Of a stretch of DNA of 64,000 bases, positions 1 to 9,000 are shown one piece after another. The notes under the pieces are model-generated. The model saw only the letters and a list, made by a program, of their open reading frames with translations. It was not told the DNA's origin and searched no databases. The DNA lies in assembly GCA_964475985.1 (NCBI GenBank), contig CAYYYP010000008.1:1-64000 (forward strand), written 5' to 3'. The position numbers and the translations under genes were made by a program. How positions within the stretch are numbered: position 1 is the first letter of the stretch; each line of letters starts with the position of its first letter. The stretch is from CAYYYP01 sp964475985 (lineage in GTDB: Bacteria; Bdellovibrionota; UBA1018; CAYHWW01).

Positions 1-2
1 CG

Positions 3-257
3 CAGATGACGGGGGCGGCTGCGCGGACTTGCCGGGACGGGGCGTCTTTGGGGACTTTGATGGGCGTGCGTGCTTACGCGGCAAGTGGGGTGTTTTCGGT
101 TGGGGGCCTGCGTGGACTGGGTGGCTGGTTGCAGCGGACTTGGGTAGGGGAGTTGCCGGCTGAGAGTATGGATCGTCGAATTTATTTGGGCTTACTTCAC
201 AAGGCCAAAAACTTTGGCGCTAAGAAGTTGTTTGACGCGAATGGAATTGCACTATAA
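3..257 (+). CDS. C-terminal part of an unrecognised protein (5' truncated by window edge)
   Basis: An open frame runs from the window edge to a TAA at 255-257 with no stop upstream, so the true start probably lies outside the window; the ATG at 6 need not be used. The residues before about position 55 are rich in Gly, Ala and Arg and the DNA is much more G-rich than the genes that follow, while the last 30 residues (Lys, Leu, Phe, Ala) look like ordinary folded protein. I do not recognise a family. A second + strand frame is also open to about 174, so even the reading frame of the first part is uncertain. Confidence 0.4.
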   Translation, partial: QMTGAAARTCRDGASLGTLMGVRAYAASGVFSVGGLRGLGGWLQRTWVGELPAESMDRRIYLGLLHKAKNFGAKKLFDANGIAL

Positions 258-287
258 AAACAGCTTCACTATTTTAAAGACTTCATT

Positions 288-363
288 GCGGGGGTAGCTC
301 AGTTGGTAGAGCATCAGCCTTCCAAGCTGAGGGTCGCGGGTTCGAACCCCGTCCCCCGCTCCA
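288..363 (+). tRNA. tRNA-Gly (anticodon TCC)
   Basis: The acceptor arm GCGGGGG pairs with CCCCCGC at 353-359, followed by discriminator T and an encoded CCA at 361-363. The D-loop contains AGTTGGTAGA, the T-loop TTCGAAC. The anticodon stem TCAGC/GCTGA encloses a loop with TCC at 321-323. It heads the tRNA-tuf cluster, comparable to the glyT-thrT-tufB arrangement of E. coli. Confidence 0.97.
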
Positions 364-700
364 TTTTTAAATGGAACTCACTTGAAGCAAAATTAGGCAC
401 AAAACACGTCTTTATTCGTGTGGTTTGCTTCTAAATAGGATTTGGGCCGACTTTTCGGTTCTGTAGAAACACTACATTAATCAATCGTTCTCGTTTATGT
501 TGCTTTGCGCAAACGGGCGCTTCGTAAGGAGTGCTTGGCCGTGAGGTGAACTGGTGGCTTTGCTTTTTTTAAATGTCGGCAAACGCATTCTTATTCTTCT
601 CCTCAAATGCCGAACCAAAAAACTTGGCTCAGAAAGTGCTTTTTAAAAACAACTGAATCAGCTATGTACTTCTAAATTGATAGGGCAAAAGCTTTTGTGC
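364..700 (+). other. Spacer between tRNA-Gly and tRNA-Thr with stem-loops, no gene seen
   Basis: 337 bases without a credible open frame. GAAGCAAA at 384-391 pairs with TTTGCTTC at 424-431, enclosing a second stem ACACG/CGTGT (404-408/417-421), giving a two-tier stem-loop with no following T-run. A weaker TCGGCA/TGCCGA pair spans 576-613. A tRNA-Tyr, which sits in the corresponding place in E. coli, is not present. A promoter for tRNA-Thr/tuf is expected in the 3' half but I cannot point to convincing boxes. Confidence 0.5.
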
Positions 701-776
701 GCTGACGTAGCTCAGTTGGCAGAGCACACCCTTGGTAAGGGTGAGGTCATCGGTTCGATCCCGATCGTCAGCACCA
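701..776 (+). tRNA. tRNA-Thr (anticodon GGT)
   Basis: GCTGACG at 701-707 pairs with CGTCAGC at 766-772, followed by discriminator A and encoded CCA at 774-776. The D-loop AGTTGGCAGA and T-loop TTCGATC are standard. The anticodon loop TTGGTAA carries GGT at 734-736. The gene lies 89 bases upstream of tuf with no terminator between them, so the two are probably cotranscribed as in E. coli thrT-tufB. Confidence 0.97.
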
Positions 777-865
777 GCGGAATTTTCTTTAGTTAAGAAG
801 ACACAAAAATTTAGAGTCAGAAATTGAAAGTTAGTTAGTTAAGTCAAGTAAAAGGAGCAGGTAAA

Positions 866-2056
866 ATGTCAAAGGAGAAGTTTGATCGGTCCAAACCACA
901 TTGTAACATTGGTACAATTGGTCACGTTGACCACGGGAAAACAACATTAACGGCGGCCATCACAACAGTTTTGGCTAAGAAAGGTTTCGCTCAGGCGCGC
1001 GCCTATGATCAAATTGACAACGCTCCTGAAGAAAAAGCGCGTGGTATTACAATCAATACCACTCACGTTGAATACCAAACCGACAAAAGGCACTACGCCC
1101 ACGTAGATTGCCCTGGCCACGCTGACTATGTCAAAAACATGATCACCGGTGCAGCACAGATGGACGGAGCTATTCTAGTTGTAAGCGCGGCTGATGGTCC
1201 TATGCCACAGACTCGTGAACATATTTTGTTGGCACGTCAGGTCGGTGTTCCTGCCGTTGTTGTGTTTTTGAATAAATGCGACATGGTAGATGATGCTGAA
1301 CTTTTGGATCTAGTTGAAATGGAAGTTCGAGAACTTCTAAGTTCTTATAAGTTCCCAGGTGATAGCATTCCTATCATTCGTGGTAGCGGCCTCAAGGCAC
1401 TTGAAGGCGACGCAGGTCCCTACGGTGAAGAAGCGATCATGAAGTTGATGGAAGCAGTAGATTCCTACGTTCCTCAGCCACAACGTGACAAAGATAAACC
1501 ATTCTTGATGCCAATCGAAGACGTGTTCTCAATCTCTGGTCGAGGAACCGTAGTTACGGGTCGTATCGAGCGTGGAATCGTTAAAGTCGGTGAAGAAGTT
1601 GAAATCATTGGAATTCGCCCTACAACTAAAACAGTTGTTACTGGCGTTGAAATGTTCAGAAAGCTACTTGACCAAGGCGAAGCTGGCGATAACGTCGGCG
1701 CGCTTCTCCGTGGTACGAAGAAAGAAGAAGTTGAGCGAGGCCAAGTTTTGGCTAAGCCAGGTTCTGTTCTTCCCCATCGTAAGTTCAAAGCTGAAGCTTA
1801 CATTTTGACTAAGGAAGAAGGCGGTCGTCACACTCCATTTTTTAATGGTTACAGACCACAATTTTACTTCCGCACCACCGATGTTACCGGTGTTGTACAA
1901 TTGCCAGCAAACATCGAAATGGTGATGCCCGGCGATAACGTCGCAATGGAAGTTGAATTGATCACACCAATCGCTATGGAAAAAGAACTCCGTTTCGCTA
2001 TTCGCGAAGGCGGTCGTACCGTAGGTGCTGGTGTTATTTCAGAAATCGTTGATTAA
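866..2056 (+). CDS. tuf: Translation elongation factor EF-Tu
   Basis: A 396-residue GTPase that delivers aminoacyl-tRNA to the ribosomal A site, of the usual family length. Visible G-domain motifs are the P-loop GHVDHGKTTL (about residues 19-28), the switch II DCPGHADY, and NKCD for guanine recognition; the two beta-barrel domains follow and the C-terminus ends with conserved REGGRTVGAG. The start ATG is preceded by AAAGGAGC. It sits between tRNA-Thr and rpmG and is followed by a strong terminator. No second tuf copy occurs between fusA and rpsJ, where many bacteria have one. Confidence 0.99.
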   Translation: MSKEKFDRSKPHCNIGTIGHVDHGKTTLTAAITTVLAKKGFAQARAYDQIDNAPEEKARGITINTTHVEYQTDKRHYAHVDCPGHADYVKNMITGAAQMDGAILVVSAADGPMPQTREHILLARQVGVPAVVVFLNKCDMVDDAELLDLVEMEVRELLSSYKFPGDSIPIIRGSGLKALEGDAGPYGEEAIMKLMEAVDSYVPQPQRDKDKPFLMPIEDVFSISGRGTVVTGRIERGIVKVGEEVEIIGIRPTTKTVVTGVEMFRKLLDQGEAGDNVGALLRGTKKEEVERGQVLAKPGSVLPHRKFKAEAYILTKEEGGRHTPFFNGYRPQFYFRTTDVTGVVQLPANIEMVMPGDNVAMEVELITPIAMEKELRFAIREGGRTVGAGVISEIVD

Positions 2057-2070
2057 TTTTCAGTGATCTA

Positions 2071-2108
2071 AAGTGCAGCAGCCCTAAACAGCTGCTGCAC
2101 TTTATTAT
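2071..2108 (+). terminator. Intrinsic terminator after tuf
   Basis: AAGTGCAGCAGC (2071-2082) and GCTGCTGCACTT (2091-2102) form a perfect 12-bp stem with an 8-base loop, followed by a T-rich stretch (TATTATTTTATT). It separates the tRNA-tuf unit from rpmG and the genes after it. Confidence 0.9.
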
Positions 2109-2175
2109 TTTATTAAGTACGCCCTTAAATACATCTCAGTAAAACCAGATATTGGGCGGTTTTCGGAGAATTCAA

Positions 2176-2325
2176 ATGCGCATTATTGTGAGTTTAGATT
2201 GTGGCGATTGTAAAAGAAAAAACTATTGGACCACAAAAAATAAAACTAAGACCCCCGACAAGTTGGCCTTTAAAAAGTTTTGTAAATTTTGTCGTAAACA
2301 TACGGATCACAAAGAAGGCAAATAA
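2176..2325 (+). CDS. rpmG: 50S ribosomal protein L33 (zinc form)
   Basis: A 49-residue basic protein starting MRIIVSLDCG. Two CxxC pairs (C9/C12 and C36/C39) are the Zn-ribbon ligands of the 'C+' form of L33. Position between tuf and secE is the classical rpmG-secE-nusG order. The start is supported by CGGAGAA at 2164-2170, spaced 5 bases from ATG. The gene is too short for most ORF callers. Confidence 0.95.
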   Translation: MRIIVSLDCGDCKRKNYWTTKNKTKTPDKLAFKKFCKFCRKHTDHKEGK

Positions 2326-2383
2326 TTAGGAGGATTCTCTTCTAATTTATGGTCTTATTCAGGGTGACCTGAGCTTTTTGGAG

Positions 2384-2460
2384 GGGTCAGTAGCTCCAAT
2401 TGGTAGAGCGGCGGATTCCAAATCCGTTTGTTGTGGGTTCGAGTCCCTCCTGACCCGCCA
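2384..2460 (+). tRNA. tRNA-Trp (anticodon CCA)
   Basis: GGGTCAG (2384-2390) pairs with CTGACCC (2450-2456), followed by discriminator G and encoded CCA to 2460. The anticodon stem GCGGA/TCCGT encloses TTCCAAA, with the anticodon CCA at 2418-2420. The T-loop TTCGAGT is standard. Its place between tuf/rpmG and secE is common in proteobacteria. Confidence 0.96.
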
Positions 2461-2519
2461 TTCATTTATAGCAAAAAGACAGCTAGATACTCATCATCAA
2501 AGAAGAAAGAAACAGCAAA

Positions 2520-2909
2520 ATGGTAAATCAGTTCGAAGGGCAGTACAAAAAATTTGTGAATATAAGTTATTTGTGTTTAGCCGCTTTACTGGCCTACGTC
2601 GTGTTTGTAGGGGCCATGAAACTTTCTTCCATTTTTGATTGGGAATCTAAAGTAAAGTCCGTTGAATACATCATACGCATTGGATCGTTGCTGCTAGGTG
2701 CTGGCGTGTTTATAGGGCTTTTACGTAACCCCCGTTCAAATGCTTTTATGACTGAGGTCGCCATCGAATTGATCAGCAAAGTAACCTGGCCTGAGCCCAA
2801 GGAAACAATGGTGGCAACCGGGGTAGTCATGGTTACGGTTTTAATCGCAAGCCTCATGTTAGGCATTTTTGATTGGGCTTGGTCTTCCTTGATTCGTTTG
2901 GTTGTTTAA
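2520..2909 (+). CDS. secE: Preprotein translocase subunit SecE
   Basis: A 129-residue inner-membrane protein that clamps the SecY channel. Hydrophobic segments lie near residues 15-33, 51-67 and 97-120, so this is the three-helix form as in E. coli rather than the one-helix form. The conserved amphipathic segment ISKVTWPEPKET precedes the last helix. The Shine-Dalgarno (SD) sequence is weak (AGAAAGAAA). It directly precedes nusG, as in most bacteria; its partner SecY is encoded at 27568. Confidence 0.97.
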   Translation: MVNQFEGQYKKFVNISYLCLAALLAYVVFVGAMKLSSIFDWESKVKSVEYIIRIGSLLLGAGVFIGLLRNPRSNAFMTEVAIELISKVTWPEPKETMVATGVVMVTVLIASLMLGIFDWAWSSLIRLVV

Positions 2910-2934
2910 TGTTCCAGAGAGGTGTCAATTAGTA

Positions 2935-3576
2935 ATGAATATTGAATCGTATGAAACATTAGATTCAGAAGAATCAACGAGTGGTTCATCAAGTATGAGT
3001 GATGTTACTTCTGCTCAACACAATTCACAGCCAGCAAGCAGTTCTGAGGCTATGAAGTGGTACGTAGTTCACACTTATTCTGGGTACGAAAATAAGGCTA
3101 AAATTGCTTTAGAAGAACGAATCAAAAGCATGAAAAAAGAAGCCTTCTTCGGTGAAGTTATTGTTCCCGAGGAAAATGTCGTTGAATTGGTAAAGGGCCA
3201 GCGCAAAACCACAAAGCGTCGGTTTTTCCCCGGCTATATCCTCGTGCAAATGATTTTGACGAATGAAAGCTGGCATATCGTAAAAGATACACCAAAGATT
3301 ACTGGCTTTGTTGGCGACAAAGTAAACCCTGTTCCTATCTCCGAAACAGAGGTTCAAAAACTTACTAATCGAATGACTGAAGGTCAGGCTAAACCTAAAC
3401 CTAGGGTTTCATTTACTGAAGGTGAAAATGTTCGGGTTATTGACGGACCGTTTGCAAACTTTAATGGAATTGTAGAAGACGTCAACCAAGACAAGGGCAA
3501 GTTAAAAGTCCTAGTTTCAATTTTTGGTCGTTCGACCCCCATTGAGTTAGATTTTATTCAGGTTGAAAAGGCGTAA
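2935..3576 (+). CDS. nusG: Transcription antitermination/termination factor NusG
   Basis: 213 residues from the ATG at 2935, chosen because GAGAGGTG lies about 10 bases upstream; an in-frame ATG at 2902 would overlap secE and has no SD. After a Ser/Glu-rich, probably disordered N-terminal tail of about 40 residues comes the NGN domain (MKWYVVHTYSGYENK onward, with FFPGYILVQM) and a C-terminal KOW domain (VRVIDGPFANFNGIVE). NusG binds RNA polymerase and links it to Rho or ribosomal S10. The N-terminal tail is longer than in E. coli NusG (181 residues). Confidence 0.97.
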   Translation: MNIESYETLDSEESTSGSSSMSDVTSAQHNSQPASSSEAMKWYVVHTYSGYENKAKIALEERIKSMKKEAFFGEVIVPEENVVELVKGQRKTTKRRFFPGYILVQMILTNESWHIVKDTPKITGFVGDKVNPVPISETEVQKLTNRMTEGQAKPKPRVSFTEGENVRVIDGPFANFNGIVEDVNQDKGKLKVLVSIFGRSTPIELDFIQVEKA

Positions 3577-3606
3577 CTCTTAAGCTAAACGAGGATTTCT
3601 TTATTT

Positions 3607-4029
3607 ATGGCAAAAAAAGTAACTGGATTTATTAAATTACAAATTCCTGCTGGGCAAGCGAACCCTTCTCCTCCCGTCGGTCCGGCCTTAGGACAGCGTG
3701 GCGTAAATATTATGGAGTTTTGCAAGGCTTTTAATGCAAAAACTCAGGATCAGAAGGGAATGATTATTCCTGTAGTAATCACTGTTTATTCTGATCGTTC
3801 TTTTACCTTTGTTACAAAAACTCCTCCTGCTTCTATTTTATTATTTAAAGCCGCAGGCGTAGAAAAAGGTTCTGGGACTCCGAATAAAAGTAAAGTAGGT
3901 AAGGTTACCGCTGCGCAAGTAGAAAAGATTGCTCAAACGAAACTTCCTGATTTGACGGCAGCTTCACTCGCTGCAGCAATCAGAACGGTCGAGGGTACAG
4001 CAAGGTCCTCGGGTGTGACGGTAGGATAG
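3607..4029 (+). CDS. rplK: 50S ribosomal protein L11
   Basis: 140 residues, standard length. The N-terminal domain (IKLQIPAGQANPSPPVGPALG) and C-terminal rRNA-binding domain (ending RSSGVTVG) are both complete. L11 forms the GTPase-associated centre at the base of the L7/L12 stalk. SD GAGGAT precedes the ATG. Start of the L11-L1-L10-L12 group. Confidence 0.98.
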   Translation: MAKKVTGFIKLQIPAGQANPSPPVGPALGQRGVNIMEFCKAFNAKTQDQKGMIIPVVITVYSDRSFTFVTKTPPASILLFKAAGVEKGSGTPNKSKVGKVTAAQVEKIAQTKLPDLTAASLAAAIRTVEGTARSSGVTVG

Positions 4030-4050
4030 CTTAATAAAAAATTCATAAAT

Positions 4051-4100
4051 TGGTCTGGTTCAACCAGACATTAATAGTGGGAGAGCATATCAAGTTGCTC
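4051..4100 (+). promoter_or_regulatory. Two hairpins in the rplK-rplA spacer
   Basis: GTCTGG/CCAGAC (4053-4058/4064-4069) with a 5-base loop and GAGCA/TGCTC (4083-4087/4096-4100) lie in the 121-base spacer before rplA. The spacer is long for this operon, where the other gaps are about 20-30 bases. An mRNA element for autoregulation is possible; neither hairpin has a T-run. Confidence 0.35.
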
Positions 4101-4150
4101 GTATGAAACTTCTATTCGGAAGCATTTCTGATCACCACGGAGGAAAAACA

Positions 4151-4888
4151 ATGACGGCTGCAAAAGCTCCAAACGGAGTTCATGGGAATAAAAAGCACGG
4201 TAAAAAATATCGTGAGGCTCTGACAAAAGTCGACACATCTAGAAAATATTCAACTCAAGAAGCTTTTGAGCTTCTAGAAAAAGTTGCCTACGCAAAATTC
4301 GATGAAAGCGTTGATGTAGCTTTTAACTTAGGTGTTGATCCCAAGCATGCCGATCAAATGGTTCGTGGAGCCGTTAGCCTTCCTCATGGCACTGGAAAGT
4401 CTGTTCGAGTTCTTGTGTTAGCGAAGGGCGATAAAGCCAAAGACGCGCTGGCTGCTGGCGCTGACTTTGTCGGAGCAGAAGATATGATCGAGAAAATTAC
4501 TGGAGGTTGGCTTGATTTTGATAAAGTTATCGCCACCCCAGACATGATGGTAATGGCTTCCAAGGTTGCTAGGGTTTTAGGTCCCCGTGGTCTAATGCCG
4601 AATCCCAAACTTGGTACAGTAACACCAGACGTGACGAGAGCTGTTACTGAGCAGAAACAAGGTAAAGTCGAATATCGTACTGAAAAAACAGGCATTATTC
4701 ATGTCAGCATCGGCAAGAAATCCTTTGGCCCAAAAAAGTTGGTAGAAAATTTCTCCTCACTACTACAGGTGATTTTAAGGGCAAAACCCCAGGCAAGTAA
4801 GGGCACATATATGAAGGGTGTTTATATTTCTACAACCATGAGTCCTGGCATTGCGGTAGATGTTTCTGCTGCATCCTCTGCTGAATAA
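4151..4888 (+). CDS. rplA: 50S ribosomal protein L1
   Basis: 245 residues from the ATG at 4151, which has a perfect GGAGG at 4139-4143; an upstream in-frame ATG at 4103 lacks an SD. The body contains the L1 motifs VDPKHADQMVRGAVSLPHGTGK and LGPRGLMPNPKLGTVT. About 13 extra residues precede the usual 'GKKYREAL' beginning. L1 binds 23S rRNA at the E-site stalk and represses its own operon in other bacteria. Confidence 0.97.
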   Translation: MTAAKAPNGVHGNKKHGKKYREALTKVDTSRKYSTQEAFELLEKVAYAKFDESVDVAFNLGVDPKHADQMVRGAVSLPHGTGKSVRVLVLAKGDKAKDALAAGADFVGAEDMIEKITGGWLDFDKVIATPDMMVMASKVARVLGPRGLMPNPKLGTVTPDVTRAVTEQKQGKVEYRTEKTGIIHVSIGKKSFGPKKLVENFSSLLQVILRAKPQASKGTYMKGVYISTTMSPGIAVDVSAASSAE

Positions 4889-4911
4889 CTGAAATTTGAG
4901 GGTGATGAAAA

Positions 4912-5442
4912 ATGGATAAGGCTAAAAAAGAGCAACTAGTTGGTGAATTAGTAAAAGATTTTAACGCTGCAAATGCAGCTTTTTTCTCTGACTACAAAGG
5001 TTTAAACGTAGAAAAAATTACGGACTTAAGGCGACGTTTGCGTCCCCATGACGTCAAAGTAAGAATTGTAAAGAATAATTTAGTACGAGTAGCTGTCGCA
5101 AAAGCTGGCTTAGGCGATGGTCATGTGGGTTTGGCCGATGGATTAGCTGGTCCAACAATGGTTGCATTTGCCTTCAAAGATGCAGCAACCGTTGCCAAAA
5201 TCATCGCTAAGTTTAGTACTGAGAATGAAGTATTTACTATTAAAGAAGGTCTTCTTGGAGCAAAGCGAATAAGCCAACCCGAAGTGGTAGCTTTGTCCGC
5301 CCTGCCTTCAAGAGAAGTTCTTTTGGCGAAACTTTTGGGAACTTTTAATGCTCCCGTAACAAATTTTGTTGGTGTGTTAGCGGCTGTACCGAGGAGTTTG
5401 GTACAAGTGCTAGCGGCAGTTCAACAGAAAAAGGGTCAGTAG
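4912..5442 (+). CDS. rplJ: 50S ribosomal protein L10
   Basis: 176 residues, normal length. The N-terminal rRNA-binding domain (SDYKGLNVEKITDLRRRLR, KNNLVRVA) and the C-terminal helix that holds L7/L12 dimers are intact. Only 23 bases separate it from rplA, so the long L10 leader that mediates autoregulation in E. coli cannot be present upstream of this gene. Confidence 0.97.
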   Translation: MDKAKKEQLVGELVKDFNAANAAFFSDYKGLNVEKITDLRRRLRPHDVKVRIVKNNLVRVAVAKAGLGDGHVGLADGLAGPTMVAFAFKDAATVAKIIAKFSTENEVFTIKEGLLGAKRISQPEVVALSALPSREVLLAKLLGTFNAPVTNFVGVLAAVPRSLVQVLAAVQQKKGQ

Positions 5443-5473
5443 TGACCTTGAGATCAATTTGGAGGTGGTGAAA

Positions 5474-5860
5474 ATGTCTAGTGCTGTAACTAAAGAAAGC
5501 GTAATTTCTTTTATTGAAAATATGAGTGTTTTGGAACTTTCACAGCTTGTGAAAGAACTTGAAGAAAAATTTGGTGTTTCTGCTGCTGCTCCAATGGCTG
5601 TTGCTGTTGGTGGCGCTGGTGGGGCTGCGGATGCCCCTGCTGCTGCAAAGACTGAATTTACTGTAGTTCTTGCAGCTGCCGGAGAGAAAAAGATCAATGT
5701 AATTAAGGAAGTACGTGCGATTACTGGTCTTGGTCTTAAAGAAGCAAAAGACCTAGTTGAAGGCGCACCTAAAGTTCTAAAAGAAGGCATTTCTAAGGCC
5801 GACGCCGATGAAATGAAGAAAAAATTAGAAGCTGAAGGCGCAAAGGTAGAAATTAAGTAA
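5474..5860 (+). CDS. rplL: 50S ribosomal protein L7/L12
   Basis: 128 residues from the ATG at 5474, preceded by GGAGGTGG; an in-frame upstream ATG at 5459 has no SD. N-terminal dimerisation helices, an Ala/Gly-rich hinge (about residues 38-58) and a C-terminal domain with the factor-binding helix KIKVIKEVR-like segment (KINVIKEVRAITGLGLKEAK). The multicopy stalk protein that recruits EF-Tu and EF-G. Confidence 0.98.
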   Translation: MSSAVTKESVISFIENMSVLELSQLVKELEEKFGVSAAAPMAVAVGGAGGAADAPAAAKTEFTVVLAAAGEKKINVIKEVRAITGLGLKEAKDLVEGAPKVLKEGISKADADEMKKKLEAEGAKVEIK

Positions 5861-5888
5861 TTTCTGCTGATATAGAAAGTTACTAGCC

Positions 5889-5928
5889 GGGTCCATTACC
5901 TTAGAATTCTTTCTAAGATGGTGGCCCC
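5889..5928 (+). promoter_or_regulatory. Stem-loop in the rplL-rpoB spacer
   Basis: In the 224-base gap before rpoB, CTTAGA and TCTAAG (5900-5905/5911-5916 region) form an inner stem, with GGG.CCA pairing TGG.CCC outside it (ends at 5889 and 5928). There is no T-run. In E. coli this spacer holds an attenuator and an RNase III site that lower rpoBC expression relative to rplJL; an equivalent role here is inference from position only. Confidence 0.4.
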
Positions 5929-6084
5929 GTGATCTAGTTCTCGGATAATGTACGAGCGCAATGTCTTTTATGATGCTACCTTGCATAGCTCATAGATACT
6001 TATGTCGCATGAGGACCCCAATTTTCAATAGTCCACATCTGGATATTTTCAATTAGGGCTTTAAAACAGGGAGTTTGGATACTG

Positions 6085-9000
6085 ATGGCTTCGCTATTTA
6101 CTGAAAATAAGCGTGTTCGTAGAGACTTTTCAAAGGTTCAGGCACCTGTAGAGATTCCTGATCTGATCGAGTTGCAGAAAAAGTCTTATGACTTGTTTCT
6201 GCAAAAAGATATTGAGCCAGCAAAACGTCAGCATCTAGGTCTGTTAGCTGTTTTTAAGTCCGTTTTTCCAATTGAAGATTTTAACCATACCGCCAGTTTG
6301 GAATTTGAAAGTTACACTCTTGAGCCGCCTAAGTATGATGTGGCTGAATGCCGCCAGCGTGGTTTGACCTTTGCTGCCCCATTCAAGATTACAGTGCGTT
6401 TAGTAGTTTTTGACGTAGAAGAAGAAACTCAAACTAGAAATATAAGAGATATCAAGGAACAGGAAGTCTATTTGGGAGAAATCCCTCTTATGACTGACAA
6501 CGGTTCTTTTATTATTAATGGTACCGAGCGAGTTATTGTGAGTCAGCTTCATAGGGCGCCAGGCGTGATTTTTGATCATGACCAAGGCCGAAGCCATAGC
6601 AGCGGAAAAATTCTTTATTCTGCACGGGTAATTCCCCATCGCGGCTCCTGGTTGGATTTTGAGTTCGATCATAAAGATATTTTGTACGCACGTATCGATC
6701 GTAAACGAAAGATGCCAGCTACGATTATCCTTCGCGCTCTAGGCTTTTCGACCCAAGAATTACTGCACCATTTTTATAAAGTTGAAACTATCAAATTTGA
6801 TGGTGGTCAATTTTTTAAAGAATTAAATTTAGATATTCTTGCTGGTCAAAGGGCAGACGAAGACATTGTTGATCCTAAGTCAGGTGAAACTTTAGTTAAA
6901 AGAAATCGAAAATACACTAAAGCTGTAATCGATAAGATCGTACGGTCTGGTTTACAGAATATTGAAGTTCGTAAAGAGGCCGTGGTCGGTCGCATCACAT
7001 CTGAAGATATATACGATCTTTCCACTGGTGAAATTCTAGTTGAAGTCAATACTGAGCTCAGTGAAGCAAATTTGAATTTGCTAAAGAAGCATGAAATTAC
7101 TGAGTTCCGTGTCATCTTTACTGACAAGCTAAACTACGGTCCTTTTTTAAGGGACACGCTTCTTATTGATAAAGTTACCTCTCCAGAGGAGGCTTTAATT
7201 GAAATCTATAAAAGAATGCGGCCTGGTGACCCACCAACTTTAGAAGCTGCAAGACAGCTTTTCGAAAACCTCTTTTTTGCCCCTGAGCGATACGACTTGT
7301 CTCGAGTAGGTCGGCTTAAGCTCAATTATAAATTTCCTCAGAATCAAGTTAGTCCGGAAATTACGGTTCTAACTAAAACCGATATTATGGAAACAGTTCG
7401 CTATCTATGTGAACTTAACAATGGTCGCGGAACTATTGATGATATTGATCATCTGGGAAATCGACGCGTAAGAGCCGTGGGCGAACTGATAGAGAATCAA
7501 TATAGAGTTGGTCTAGTTCGGATGGAAAGAGCCATTCGGGAACGTATGAGTATTCAAGAAGTTGAAACTCTTATGCCACACGATTTGATCAATCAGAAAC
7601 CAGTCTCCGCAGTAATTAAAGAGTTTTTTGGATCAAGCCAATTGTCCCAATTCATGGATCAAACGAATCCGCTCTCTGAAATTACCCATAAAAGGCGCCT
7701 GTCTGCATTGGGCCCCGGCGGTCTGACGCGAGAACGTGCTGGCTTTGAAGTACGTGACGTTCATCCTACACATTACGGTCGAATATGCCCGATTGAGACA
7801 CCAGAAGGTCCAAACATTGGTTTGATCGCTTCACTCTCAACTTTCGCTAGGGTAAATGACTTTGGTTTTATCGAGACTCCTTATCGTTTGATTTCGGATA
7901 AAAAGGCAACTGACGATATCCGTTATTTTACTGCCACCGAAGAAGAAGATAAAATTATTGCTCAGGTGAATCCTGAAGTTCTTCGTACTAAGAAGTTTGA
8001 CGGAAGCCTTATTCCTGCACGGCGTAAAGGTGAGTTTGCCCTGGTAAACCCTGAAGAAGTTGAATTGATGGACGTAAGTCCGAATCAGTTGGTGTCTATA
8101 GCGGCCTCGCTAATTCCTTTTCTTGAGCACGATGACGCAAATCGAGCGCTCATGGGTTCGAACATGCAAAGGCAAGCAGTTCCTCTTTTGAGAACTGCTG
8201 CGCCCATGGTGGGAACTGGCATCGAGCGTGTAGTAGCTAGGGATTCTGGCGCGATTGTTTTAAATCAACATGCTGGTGAAGTTATAATGGTGGACGGCAC
8301 TAAAGTGGTCGTTCGTCGTTCTACTGCCGGAAAAAGTGCAGATTTCAATTCAGATGTGGATATTTACAATCTGATTAAATTTCAACGCAGCAATCAGAAT
8401 ACCTGTGTGAACCAGAAGCCTGTCGTAAAAGTCGGCCAAAAGGTGAACAAAGGCGATGTTTTAGCCGATGGACCTGGAACTGAATGTGGAGAGTTAGCAC
8501 TTGGACATAACGTCCTCGTGGCCTTCATGCCATGGCAAGGTTATAATTTCGAAGATTCCATTCTTATTAGTGAGCGTTTGATTCACAATGACGCATTCAC
8601 TTCCATTCATATCGAAGAATTTGAATGTGTTGCCCGTGACACCAAACTTGGAAAAGAAGAGATTACCCGAGATATTCCAAATGTTGGGGAAGAAGCACTT
8701 AAGGATTTGGATGAGAGCGGTATCGTTCGTATTGGAGCGGAAGTTCGTCCAGGCAGTGTGCTTGTCGGCAAAGTGACTCCAAAGGGCGAAACACAGCTTT
8801 CCCCTGAAGAAAAGCTCTTGAGAGCTATCTTTGGCGAAAAAGCTGGCGATGTACGTGATTCCTCTTTACGTGTTCCATCAGGCATCCATGGAACCGTAAT
8901 TAACGCGCAAGTATTTACTCGTGAAGGCACCGAACCTGACGAGCGAACAAAGCGTATTCTCGAAGATGAAATTACTAAGGTTCGTCGCGATGAAAAGATT

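Noticed and set aside
364..700. tRNA-Tyr between tRNA-Gly and tRNA-Thr
   Set aside because: No acceptor pairing, GTA anticodon arm or CCA end could be found.
2902..2934. Start of nusG at the upstream ATG (2902)
   Set aside because: It overlaps secE and has no SD, whereas 2935 has a good one.
4889..4911. L10-type autoregulatory leader before rplJ
   Set aside because: Only 23 bases separate rplA from rplJ.
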